DNA from: Streptomyces sp. LUP47B
GTDB taxonomy: Bacteria; Actinomycetota; Actinomycetes; Streptomycetales; Streptomycetaceae
Length of the DNA stretch: 64,000 bases
Direction: 5' to 3'
NCBI RefSeq assembly: GCF_001746295.1
Contig: NZ_MJAH01000001.1
Span: 1,035,188 to 1,099,187, forward strand
Notes under the pieces: generated by a model
What the model saw: only the letters and a program-made list of their open reading frames with translations
Told to the model about the DNA's origin: nothing
Database searches by the model: none
Translations under genes and position numbers: made by a program
Shown: positions 1-6,992 of the stretch, piece after piece
How positions within the stretch are numbered: position 1 is the first letter of the stretch
Layout of the letters: each line of letters opens with the position of its first letter

Positions 1-1
1 C

Positions 2-172
2 CTCGACGCTCTGCGCGAGGCGGTCCGTGAGCAGTCCGGAATCACCCCGGACCTGCGCCTCTACCCGGCGAACCACGCCTTCTTCAACGACGGGCGCCCG
101 GTCTACGACGCCGAGTCCGCGACCCGCGCGTGGGAGAGCACGGTGCCCTTCCTACACGAGCGGCTGGGTTAG
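2..172 (+). CDS. C-terminus of a dienelactone hydrolase family protein (partial)
   Basis: This is the last 56 codons of a gene that begins left of the window. The readable end contains LYPANHAFFND followed by a short helix and WESTVPFLHERLG. It matches the end of dienelactone hydrolase family alpha/beta hydrolases, where the His of the N-H-A-F-F motif is the catalytic histidine. These enzymes hydrolyse cyclic esters such as carboxymethylenebutenolide in the cytoplasm, but many actinobacterial members have unknown substrates. The Ser/Cys nucleophile and acid lie outside the window, so the exact activity cannot be judged. Family assignment is fairly sure, substrate is not. Confidence 0.7.
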   Translation, partial: LDALREAVREQSGITPDLRLYPANHAFFNDGRPVYDAESATRAWESTVPFLHERLG

Positions 173-196
173 GGGCTGCGCTGAGGACCGGGGCGA

Positions 197-411
197 CTGC
201 GAGGCGGGGGTGCCTGCGGCGGCTCGGACCGGCTGCAAGCGCGGGTGCCCTGCGGCGGACCGGACTGTCTGCAAAGCGCAGGTGCCCCTGCGGCGGCTCG
301 GCGCTGCTGCAAGGCCAGGCACCCTGCGCCGATCAGGCCAACTGCAAAGCGCGGGCGCCCCGCTGGCTGGACGGCCTGCAAGGCGGGGTGCCCTGGGACG
401 GATCGGGGCTG
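197..411. repeat. Degenerate tandem repeat, about 36-bp unit, six copies
   Basis: Successive copies start at 197, 233, 269, 307, 342 and 376, giving unit lengths of 36, 36, 38, 35, 34 and 36 bp. Each copy opens with CTGC(A/G)A followed by GGCG-rich sequence, GTGCCC and a GCGGCGG-like run. Copies differ by point changes and small indels, so this is an old, decaying array. Unit lengths are not multiples of three, arguing against a coding repeat. Confidence 0.75.
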
Positions 412-483
412 CTGCGGTCAGCCGTGCTCGGTCGGCTGCGGCGGGCGCGGCCCGGTGCGTCCAGCCGGGCGGAGGAGTAGTCG

Positions 484-740
484 GTGACGGCGGCGTGCCC
501 GGTCGGCTCACGCGGGACCGGTGCCGCCGGCCAGACAGCGAAGAAAGCCGTGCCGGCGGCCTGCGCGGTCGGCTCACGCGGGCGCGTCCCGGTGCGTCCA
601 GCCATACGGCCGGGGAGCCCGTGGCAACGGCCTGTCCAGTCAGCTCAAGGGGCACCGATCCGCACAGCAAGAGACCCATGACGGCGGCCTGCCCGGTCAG
701 CTCGCGCTCAGCCGCACAGCTGAGGCGCCCGTGACGGCGG
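484..740. repeat. Second degenerate repeat, unit about 53-71 bp
   Basis: A (G/A)TG(A/C)CGGCGGCCTGCCCGGTC-like block recurs with starts at 484, 550, 621, 678 and 731. It is usually followed by a GGCTCACGCGGG-like piece. The 14-mer CGGTGCGTCCAGCC occurs near 451 and again near 590, so the array's first unit probably starts before 484 and merges with the end of the 36-bp array. No coding potential was recognised. Confidence 0.65.
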
Positions 741-952
741 GAGCTGTGTGGTCGGGATGTCGGCCGAGGGGTCCCCGCTCGAGTGAGTGCGAATTTAGGG
801 ACGGTGACGGCACACTGGCGGAAAGCCGCCGGGAGGGTGCGCGTCGGTGTCATGGTCCGCCCGGCACGACCCACAGGGGCCGGCGCCTCCGTCGGCGGTC
901 GTAGGGCCCCGGACCGAGGCGCCGGGGCCAGGCGGCCGGTAGCGTCCCGGCC

Positions 953-1408
953 ATGACGATCACCGAGAGCCGCAGCCTCGAACAGCGCAAGCGCGACGTA
1001 CTGACCCGGCTGGAGCGCGAGATGGACATCTGGGTGGCCTCGGCGGACGCCGACGGACTGCCGTGTCTGGTCGCGCTGTGGTTCGTCTGGGACGGGGAGT
1101 CCGTCTGGCTGTCCACGCGGATCACCAATCCCACGGGCCGCAATCTGCGCGACGGCGGGCGCACCCGGCTGGCGTTCGGGGACACCCAGGACGTCGTGCT
1201 CATCGACGGGGATGTGCGGACCTACGGCGGTGACGACGTTCCGCCCGCGGCGATCGAGGTCTTCATGGCGAAGACGGGCTGGGACCCGCGCCGCGACAGT
1301 GCCTCCTACGCCTTCTTCCAGGTGCGCCCGCGCACGGTGCAGGCCCTCCACGGGCAGCACGAGATGCGCGGGCGGCACGTCATGCGGGACGGCGTGTGGG
1401 CCGTCTGA
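953..1408 (+). CDS. Pyridoxamine 5'-phosphate oxidase-like (PPOX) flavin/F420 protein
   Basis: A 151-residue split-beta-barrel protein of the PPOX superfamily. These bind FMN or F420 and act as small cytoplasmic oxidoreductases or cofactor carriers. The family pattern is visible: an N-terminal helix (about 8-24), the strands WVASADADGLPCLVALWFVW (about 27-46), SVWLSTR, then NLRDGGRTRLAFGDTQDVVLIDG (about 63-85) and the C-terminal YAFFQVRPRTVQALHG. The ATG at 953 has no clear Shine-Dalgarno sequence, so it may be translated leaderless or nearly so. It converges with the aldo/keto reductase, 4 bp away. The substrate cannot be read from sequence. Confidence 0.8.
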   Translation: MTITESRSLEQRKRDVLTRLEREMDIWVASADADGLPCLVALWFVWDGESVWLSTRITNPTGRNLRDGGRTRLAFGDTQDVVLIDGDVRTYGGDDVPPAAIEVFMAKTGWDPRRDSASYAFFQVRPRTVQALHGQHEMRGRHVMRDGVWAV

Positions 1409-1412
1409 TTTC

Positions 1413-2318
1413 TCAACCGGCCTTCTGATGCAGTGAGTTCAGGATGTCCAGCTCGTCGTCGCTGAGTCGCAGCGCGCCCGCCGCGATGTTCTCGGCGAGG
1501 TGGTCGGGGTTGCCGGTGCCGGGGATCGCCAGGACGTGCGGGCCCTGGGCGAGGGTCCAAGCGAGCCGGACCTGGGCGGGGGTCGCGTCGTGCGCCCGTG
1601 CGACGGCGAGCACCGCCTCGTCGTGGGCGGTGGTCGCGCCCTCGGCTCCGGCGTCCCCGGCGATCGCGAAGAACGGCACGAAGGCGATGCCCTGTTCGCC
1701 GCAGATCCGCACCATGTCGTCGGTGACCCGGTTGCGGGAGTCGAGCCCGAAACGGTTCTGCACAGATACCACCGGCGCGATGGCCTGCGCATCGGCGAGG
1801 TGCCGGGGCTCGACGTCGGAGATGCCGAGGTGCCGGATCAGGCCCTTGTCACGCAGTTCGGCCAGGGCCCCGAAGTGCTCGGCGACCGAGTCCTGGCGCA
1901 TCCGGCGGAGGTACACCAGGTCGAGGTGGTCGCGGCCGAGCTGGCGCAGGTTCTCCTCGACGTGACCGCGCAGGTCTTCCGGCCGGGCCGAGGTGCCCCA
2001 CTCACCCGAGTAGTTCCGGAAGGGCCCGACCTTCGCGGCGATGACGAGGTCGTCGGGGTACGGGGCCAGTGCGCTGTTGATGATCTCGTTGGCGGAGCGC
2101 AGTGAGGAGAAGTAGAAGGCGGCCGTGTCGATGTGGTTCACACCGAGCTCGATCGCCCTGCGCAGCACGGCGATCGACCGCTGCCGGTCGCTCGGGGTGC
2201 CGAAGTGGAAGGCCGCGCTGCCCGTCAGCCGCATCGCGCCGAAGCCGACGCGGTTGACGGTGAGATCGCCGAGTGTCCAGGTGCCTGCCGCGTCCGCGGT
2301 GATCGTTTCGGAGGTCAT
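1413..2318 (-). CDS. Aldo/keto reductase family oxidoreductase
   Basis: A 301-residue NADPH-dependent aldo/keto reductase, a cytoplasmic TIM barrel that reduces aldehydes and ketones. Family marks are GFGAMRLTG near the start, GVNHIDTAAFY (catalytic Asp and Tyr), a strand with VIAAKVG (Lys), DLVYLRRM where many relatives have a His-containing DLxxxH strand, and a C-terminal cofactor region with IPGTGNPDHLAEN. The ATG at 2318 (MTSETIT) is chosen because upstream residues are unlike the family, although the ribosome site is weak. Length is normal for short AKRs. It lies downstream of, and on the same strand as, the QsuB-like gene, 52 bp away, so they could be co-transcribed. Confidence 0.88.
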   Translation of the reverse strand: MTSETITADAAGTWTLGDLTVNRVGFGAMRLTGSAAFHFGTPSDRQRSIAVLRRAIELGVNHIDTAAFYFSSLRSANEIINSALAPYPDDLVIAAKVGPFRNYSGEWGTSARPEDLRGHVEENLRQLGRDHLDLVYLRRMRQDSVAEHFGALAELRDKGLIRHLGISDVEPRHLADAQAIAPVVSVQNRFGLDSRNRVTDDMVRICGEQGIAFVPFFAIAGDAGAEGATTAHDEAVLAVARAHDATPAQVRLAWTLAQGPHVLAIPGTGNPDHLAENIAAGALRLSDDELDILNSLHQKAG

Positions 2319-2370
2319 CGGCGGATGATGACACACCTTGGGCCCACCACCGTCGACGGTTTCCGAACTC

Positions 2371-4158
2371 CTACCTTCGCTGCGCGGCCAGCCGGATGGG
2401 GGCGTTCGCGGCGCCGAACCCCGCATATCCGCCGGTCCGCTGCACGAACTCGAAGAAGACATGGCCGACCGTCTCGGTGTAGCAGTGCCGGAATTCCCCG
2501 CCCCGCTCGTCACGGTCGTAGAGGATGCCCAGCTCGCGGTACGTCTCCAACTCCCCCTCGGTGAACTCGAACCGCGCCTCGAGGTCGTCGTAGTAATTCG
2601 CCGGGACGCGCAGCAGCCCCGCCCCGGCTGCCCGGAAGCGGCGCACGGCGGCGACGATGTCGCCGACGGCGAACGCCACGTGCCGGGCCCGGGTTTCGCC
2701 ACCCTCCTCCGGAGCGGGCGCGAGGTTGAGGACCAGCCGGGGCCCGTCGGACGGGGCGGACAGGGCTCGGCTGCGGAACAGGCCGTAGGGATCGGCGAGT
2801 TCGACGGTCTCGTGCGGGCTGAGGCCCAGCACCGTGCGATGGAAGAGCACCGATTCGTCGAAGTGATGCCACGGCTGGGTCAGCGCGAGGTGGTCGATGA
2901 CCATGGCCTCCCCGGGGCCGCTCTCGGCCGCGTACGTGAAGTCGTCGGTCCAGCTTGGGAGTTCGGGGCGGCTGGTCGCGCAGAAGAGGACCTCGGTGCC
3001 GTCCGGAGCCGCGATCGACTCCAACGGAACGTCCCTGGCGGCACGACGCTTGGGCAAGGCGGGCGCGAGCAGGGCTTCCGCACGGCGGGCGGAGGCTCCC
3101 GGATCCGCCGTCTCCAGGCCTACGGCGGCCAGGGCCGTGTCGGTACGGCGGCCGGCTGCACCCGTGTTGACCAGGACGCGGGCCTCGCCCTGCGCCCAGA
3201 GGTCGACCGGCTTGCCGTGATGGCGGGCGGTGCGGGTGAAGCCGAGGGCGGTGAGGAGTTCACCGACGGGCTCGGGGTCGCTGGTGGCGAGTTCCGCGAA
3301 GGCGACGCCGGAGGGGATCACCGGAGCGGGGAGCGGGGAGACACCGGCGTTCTCCTCGAGGGCGAGCAGGGAGCGCAGCCCGTCCAGCGCGGTGCGGCCC
3401 GCGTCCGCCTGGCGGAAGACGTCGTTGAAGACCTCCAGTGACAGGGGGCCGTCGTATCCGGCGTTCAGGACGTGGCGGAGGAGTCCGGCCACGTCGAAGC
3501 CGCCCTGGCCGGGGAAGCAGCGGTAGTGGCGGCTCCATTGCAGGACGTCCATGGCCATCAGCGGGGCGTCGGCGAGCTGGAGGAAGAAGATCTTGTCGCC
3601 GGGGATGTCCGCGATGCCTTTGAGGTCCTCGGGCCCGGAAGCCCGCGAGAGGATGTGAAAGCTGTCCAGGCAGGTGCCGAGCGCGGAATGGTCTGCGGCT
3701 TCGACGATCCGCCAGGCGTGGCCGTACGTGCTGACGTGCCGTCCCCAGGCGAGTGCCTCGTAGGCCACCCTGACGCCGAACTCCTGGGCCAGGTCGGCGA
3801 GTCGGCTCAGCTGCTCGGCCGCGAGGGCGTCGTCGTCCACGGCCTGGGGGGCGATGCTGGAGCAGACGAGGACGGTGTCGGCGCCGAGCCTTCGCATCAG
3901 CTCGAACTTGTGCCGGGCGCGCCTCAGGTTGCGGGTGAAGATCTCTTCCGGGACCGCCTCGATGTCCCGCATCGGCTGGTAGAGGTCGATGCGCAGGCCG
4001 AGGTCGGCCGTGCGGGCGGCGATCTCCTCGGGGGTGAGCGGGCTCGCCAGGAGGTCGTTCTCGAAGATCTCGACGCCGTCGAAGCCGGCCCGTGAGGCGG
4101 CTGTCAGCTTCTCCGTGAGGGTGCCACTGAGGCAGACGGTGGCGATGGACTTGCGCAT
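2371..4158 (-). CDS. qsuB: QsuB-like 3-dehydroshikimate dehydratase fused to HPPD-like domain
   Basis: A 595-residue two-domain protein. Residues 1-270 form a sugar-phosphate-isomerase/epimerase TIM barrel with the metal ligand set E134 (YEALAW), D165 (LDSFH), Q194 (FLQLAD) and E242 (SLEVFND), as in bacterial 3-dehydroshikimate dehydratases that make protocatechuate. Residues about 280-595 are a vicinal-oxygen-chelate domain like 4-hydroxyphenylpyruvate dioxygenase, with an intact-looking H423/H493/E570 iron triad. This architecture is that of QsuB. The start ATG has GGAG 5 bp upstream. It faces an IclR regulator across 265 bp holding two operator-like dyads, consistent with induced quinate/shikimate or protocatechuate catabolism. 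The C-domain reaction is not established here. Confidence 0.85.
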   Translation of the reverse strand: MRKSIATVCLSGTLTEKLTAASRAGFDGVEIFENDLLASPLTPEEIAARTADLGLRIDLYQPMRDIEAVPEEIFTRNLRRARHKFELMRRLGADTVLVCSSIAPQAVDDDALAAEQLSRLADLAQEFGVRVAYEALAWGRHVSTYGHAWRIVEAADHSALGTCLDSFHILSRASGPEDLKGIADIPGDKIFFLQLADAPLMAMDVLQWSRHYRCFPGQGGFDVAGLLRHVLNAGYDGPLSLEVFNDVFRQADAGRTALDGLRSLLALEENAGVSPLPAPVIPSGVAFAELATSDPEPVGELLTALGFTRTARHHGKPVDLWAQGEARVLVNTGAAGRRTDTALAAVGLETADPGASARRAEALLAPALPKRRAARDVPLESIAAPDGTEVLFCATSRPELPSWTDDFTYAAESGPGEAMVIDHLALTQPWHHFDESVLFHRTVLGLSPHETVELADPYGLFRSRALSAPSDGPRLVLNLAPAPEEGGETRARHVAFAVGDIVAAVRRFRAAGAGLLRVPANYYDDLEARFEFTEGELETYRELGILYDRDERGGEFRHCYTETVGHVFFEFVQRTGGYAGFGAANAPIRLAAQRR

Positions 4159-4204
4159 ACTCGCTCCCGAGGTCGATCCAGATCTCCGCTAGATGGTCCT
4201 GATG

Positions 4205-4219
4205 GTCCGCTGTGCGGTC
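4205..4219. promoter_or_regulatory. IclR-type operator half of a pair (near the qsuB-like gene)
   Basis: GTCCGC-TGT-GCGGTC is a near-perfect inverted repeat lying 47 bp upstream of the qsuB-like start. The same dyad recurs at 4353-4367. Binding by the divergent IclR protein is inferred from position and from the family's habit of binding short palindromes. Confidence 0.55.
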
Positions 4220-4352
4220 AGCCTAGGTGGCCTGGATTCCTCGAACAAGGGCGCGTAGCGAACGAGGGCGAGCAAGCGGACAAGGCGACGCGGCCCGGTT
4301 GGAGGGCGACGGGGCCCGGCAGCAAGATCTCTTCGGCGTTGCGGTTTCCTTG

Positions 4353-4367
4353 GTCCGCACAGCGGAC
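4353..4367. promoter_or_regulatory. IclR-type operator, second copy (near iclR)
   Basis: GTCCGC-ACA-GCGGAC is a perfect 6-bp-arm inverted repeat with a 3-bp centre, 56 bp upstream of the iclR GTG start. It shares arms with the 4205-4219 site, so one regulator probably binds both and controls both divergent promoters. Confidence 0.6.
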
Positions 4368-4423
4368 TACGGTCGGGAGCGACATCCTTCGAGGGCCGCA
4401 GGGAACGTACGGGGAGGCATCAG

Positions 4424-5194
4424 GTGAGTGAGGAACAGGCGCAGGCGGGCGGGGTGCGCAGTGTGCGGCGGGCCTTCGACATCCTCACCCTCCTCACCGA
4501 GGACCGGCCCGTGATCACCCTGCGGGAGATCACCGAGTCGACCGGGCTCGCCAAGACGACCGCGCTGCGGCTGGTGCAGACCCTGGAGGAGACCGGCCTG
4601 CTGGGCTCGCACCCGTCCGGCTACACCGCGGGGCCCGCGCTGTGGCGCTGGGCCCATCTCGCGCGCAGTCAGTGGGAGGTGCCGCAGGAGACCCGGAAGG
4701 TCATGCGCGATCTCGCGGACCGGCTCGGCGAGACCGTCAATCTCTTCGTCGCCCGAGGCGTCCACCGCATCTGCGTCGCCCACGAGGAGAGTCCGCACCC
4801 GCTGCGCCATGTCGTCGACGTCGGCGACGAACAGCCGCTGTGGGCCGGCGCCTCCTCGAAGATCCTGCTGCGGGACGCCTCCGAGGTGTTCCTGCGCCGG
4901 GTCGCGGCCGCCTCACCGCAGGGCGAGGCACATGTCGAGCGGCTGCGGGCCTGGGTCGCGGAGGCGGCCCAGCGCGGCTATGCCGTCAGCAGCAGCGAGT
5001 GGGACGAGGGGCTCACCGCCGTGGCGGTGCCCGTGACCGGCGGCACCGGCACGGTCGTCGCCTCCCTCTCGCTGAGCGGCCCCAGCCACCGCTTCCCCTA
5101 CGAGGCGGTCGAGCGCTTCGCCACGGAGCTCGCCGAGGGCGCTCGCCTCATCTCCGGCCAGGGCTTCAGCCACCCGCTGAGCAACGCCGTCTGA
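4424..5194 (+). CDS. IclR family transcriptional regulator
   Basis: A 256-residue regulator with an N-terminal winged helix (about 11-75; ITLREITESTGLAKTTALRL is the helix-turn-helix) and a C-terminal ligand-binding domain (about 80-250) with the family pattern ETVNLFVARG, AGASSKILL and YAVSSSEWDEGLTAVAVPV. IclR proteins commonly bind small aromatic or organic acids and control catabolic genes. GTG 4424 is chosen for GGGGAGG at 4411-4417. It is divergent from the qsuB-like dehydratase, so protocatechuate-pathway control similar to PcaR/PobR types is a reasonable inference; the effector is unknown. Confidence 0.9.
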   Translation: MSEEQAQAGGVRSVRRAFDILTLLTEDRPVITLREITESTGLAKTTALRLVQTLEETGLLGSHPSGYTAGPALWRWAHLARSQWEVPQETRKVMRDLADRLGETVNLFVARGVHRICVAHEESPHPLRHVVDVGDEQPLWAGASSKILLRDASEVFLRRVAAASPQGEAHVERLRAWVAEAAQRGYAVSSSEWDEGLTAVAVPVTGGTGTVVASLSLSGPSHRFPYEAVERFATELAEGARLISGQGFSHPLSNAV

Positions 5195-5246
5195 CGCAGC
5201 GGCGGACGAGCGTGCGGTCGCGCCCTCGCCAGGGTCGGTTCCTTCC

Positions 5247-5669
5247 TCACCCGGAAGCCTGGTCGCTGTCCTTCATCTCGCCCCAGCCGTGCCAGCGCTC
5301 GACCTCGATCCAGGCGCTGAAGCGGGTCCGGACCCGGTTCGGGTAGGCGCGGCCGCCGTAGTGGGTGGAGAGGCGGTCGATGTCGACGAGGCCCTCGTCC
5401 TCATAGGTCTCGGTCACGCGGCCGATGAGCGTGACGTGGGTGTACCAGTTGTCGCCGTCCAGGACGGTGAGCGTGACGCGCGGGTCGCGGCGCAGGTGCT
5501 TCAGCCGGATCCGGCCCTCGTCCAGGTTGATCAGGACGCGGCCGTCCTCCCAGAGGTACCAGGTGGGGGTCGACACCGGCGTTCCGTCGGAGCGCAGGGT
5601 CGCCATCACACAGGGATTGGGACGGCGCAGCAGTTCGACGGCCGCGGGCGGCAGCGGGGGCTTGGACAC
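5247..5669 (-). CDS. PPOX class F420-dependent oxidoreductase
   Basis: A 140-residue split-barrel protein. It contains PNPCVMATLRSDGTPVSTP, WYLWEDGRVLINLDEGRIRLKHLRRDPRVTLTVLD and the C-terminal RTRFSAWIEVERWHGWG, all typical of actinobacterial PPOX enzymes that bind F420 or FMN. The GTG start at 5669 has a strong GAGGAGGA site 7 bp upstream. It lies on the same strand as, and 36 bp downstream of, the beta-hydroxyacid dehydrogenase, so the two may form an operon. Substrate unknown. It is a second PPOX protein in this window and differs clearly from the one at 953. Confidence 0.85.
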   Translation of the reverse strand: MSKPPLPPAAVELLRRPNPCVMATLRSDGTPVSTPTWYLWEDGRVLINLDEGRIRLKHLRRDPRVTLTVLDGDNWYTHVTLIGRVTETYEDEGLVDIDRLSTHYGGRAYPNRVRTRFSAWIEVERWHGWGEMKDSDQASG

Positions 5670-5705
5670 GAAGAGTTCCTCCTCGGGAGCCTGGGGGCCT
5701 CGGTT

Positions 5706-6590
5706 TCAGGCGTTCTCGTCGAAACTCGCATAGTAGGCGGCGGCCATGTCCTCGTCGCCGTGCCCCTGGGCGGCGGCGCGTTCGAAGCGTTCGGCGCTCG
5801 CGGCGGCCACGTCCAGGCGGACTCCGCCCCGCTCACCGGCCTCGACGATCAGACGGGCGTCCTTGGCGGCGGTGGAGACCGAGAACTGGGCCGGTGACAA
5901 CCGGTCGTCGAGGATCATGCCCGACTTGGCCCGCAGGTAGCCCATGTCCAGGGGACCGCCGTCGATGGCGTCGAAGAAGCCCTGCGGGTCCACGCCGAGG
6001 CCCTTCGCGAGGGCGAGGGCCTCTCCGGCCGCGTTGGTCACCGCGAGCACCCAGCTGTTGGCGACCAGTTTCAGCCGGGTCGCGCTGCCTTCGGCGCCGT
6101 CCTCGCCTGTCCACACCGTGCGCGCGCCGACCGCGTCGAAGACGGGAGTCACCGCAGCGCGGCCGTCGACCGGGCCGGCCGCGAGGACCAGCAGCTGACC
6201 GGCCTCGGCGGGCTGGCGGGTGCCCAGAACGGGCGCGTCGAAGAAGACCAGTCGACGCTCGCCGGCGAAGGCGGCCAGGTCGGCGATCGCCTCGACGCCT
6301 GCGGTGGTCGACTGCACCCACGCGATGCCCGGGCGGAGCCCTTCGGCGGCCTGGCGCATGACGTCCAGGGCCGCGGGACCGTCGTACAGCATGGTCAGGA
6401 CGACGTCGGCGTCCCGCACGGCCTCGGCGGGGCTGTCGGCGATCTCGATGCCGTCCGCGGCCAGCGGCTGTGCCTTGCCGGCGCTGCGGTTCCAGGCGCG
6501 GACGGTGTGTCCGGCGCGGGCGAGGTTGCGGGCCATCGCAGCGCCCATGATGCCGGTGCCCAGGACACTCACGGTGAGCTTGTCGGTCAT
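5706..6590 (-). CDS. NAD(P)-dependent beta-hydroxyacid dehydrogenase family protein
   Basis: A 294-residue 6-phosphogluconate-dehydrogenase-like protein of the 3-hydroxyisobutyrate dehydrogenase group. The N-terminal Rossmann site is VSVLGTGIMGAAMARNLARAGH (GxGxMG, about 6-27). The substrate loop is present as APVLGTRQPAEAGQL (family DAPVSGG). The catalytic Lys region reads TRLKLVANSWV, near residue 170, where the family has the KxxxN motif. ATG 6590 was chosen because the family begins about six residues before the Rossmann strand; the upstream extension is unlike the family. It likely oxidises a beta-hydroxyacid or reduces a semialdehyde; imine reductases share this fold and cannot be excluded. 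Confidence 0.85.
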   Translation of the reverse strand: MTDKLTVSVLGTGIMGAAMARNLARAGHTVRAWNRSAGKAQPLAADGIEIADSPAEAVRDADVVLTMLYDGPAALDVMRQAAEGLRPGIAWVQSTTAGVEAIADLAAFAGERRLVFFDAPVLGTRQPAEAGQLLVLAAGPVDGRAAVTPVFDAVGARTVWTGEDGAEGSATRLKLVANSWVLAVTNAAGEALALAKGLGVDPQGFFDAIDGGPLDMGYLRAKSGMILDDRLSPAQFSVSTAAKDARLIVEAGERGGVRLDVAAASAERFERAAAQGHGDEDMAAAYYASFDENA

Positions 6591-6992
6591 GACGTCAACT
6601 CTCTGCGGGGGGGGTGCGGATGTACGGTCAGGCGTCGAGCTTGCCGGAAGCGGCGGATCCGTCCGTCCAGCCACGCCCGGTGGCCGTTGAGCATCGGGGT
6701 CCGACGCTCCTGGGCCGGCGCGGCGGCGGGCCTGCCGATCCGCGTCTCCTGGGTCGGGACGCGGACCCGGCCACCGGGGAGATCCTCCACCAGCCGGGCG
6801 GGCAGCACGTCGAACCGCTCCTCGGATCCGCCGTCCCGCCTGGCGGTCCGGGCGGTCTCGGCGGCCGACACCTGGAACTCTACGACGTGCGCGGTCGGCG
6901 GGGGACCTCGGCCTCCTGCGCGCGGTGATCCCCGTTCCGGCGGACCAGCGGAGCCAGTCCTCTGATCCGTCCGACGAACCGAACGAAAGTGC
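6591..6992. other. 402-bp stretch with no intact gene; possible decayed gene on the + strand
   Basis: Between the dehydrogenase and the aldehyde dehydrogenase I find no intact gene. On the + strand, about 6690-6900, one frame has strongly G/C-rich third positions and reads LLGRDADPATGEIL and GRHLELYDVRG. After an apparent shift near 6900 another frame continues GDLGLLRAVIPVPA to a stop at about 6993. This could be a decayed gene or chance in high-GC DNA. No family was recognised. Confidence 0.35.

Larger units (their letters stand above)
173..952. other. Gene-free 780-bp stretch with two degenerate tandem repeats
   Basis: No frame here gives a recognisable protein. The stretch holds a ~36-bp degenerate tandem repeat (197-411), then a second, longer-period repeat (484 to about 740), then about 200 bp of ordinary sequence leading to the PPOX gene at 953. 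Just before that gene, arms at 882-889/916-923 (GGCGCCTC/GAGGCGCC) and 905-912/922-929 (GGCCCCGG/CCGGGGCC) could form two overlapping, mutually exclusive hairpins. Several long open frames cross the region on both strands; I read them as high-GC artefacts. Confidence 0.7.

Noticed and set aside
27..734. Overlapping open frames in the 5' repeat region (for example 27-734 plus and 152-1378 minus)
   Set aside because: They follow the degenerate nucleotide repeats in all frames, are Arg/Ala/Cys-rich and lack ribosome sites and conserved motifs.
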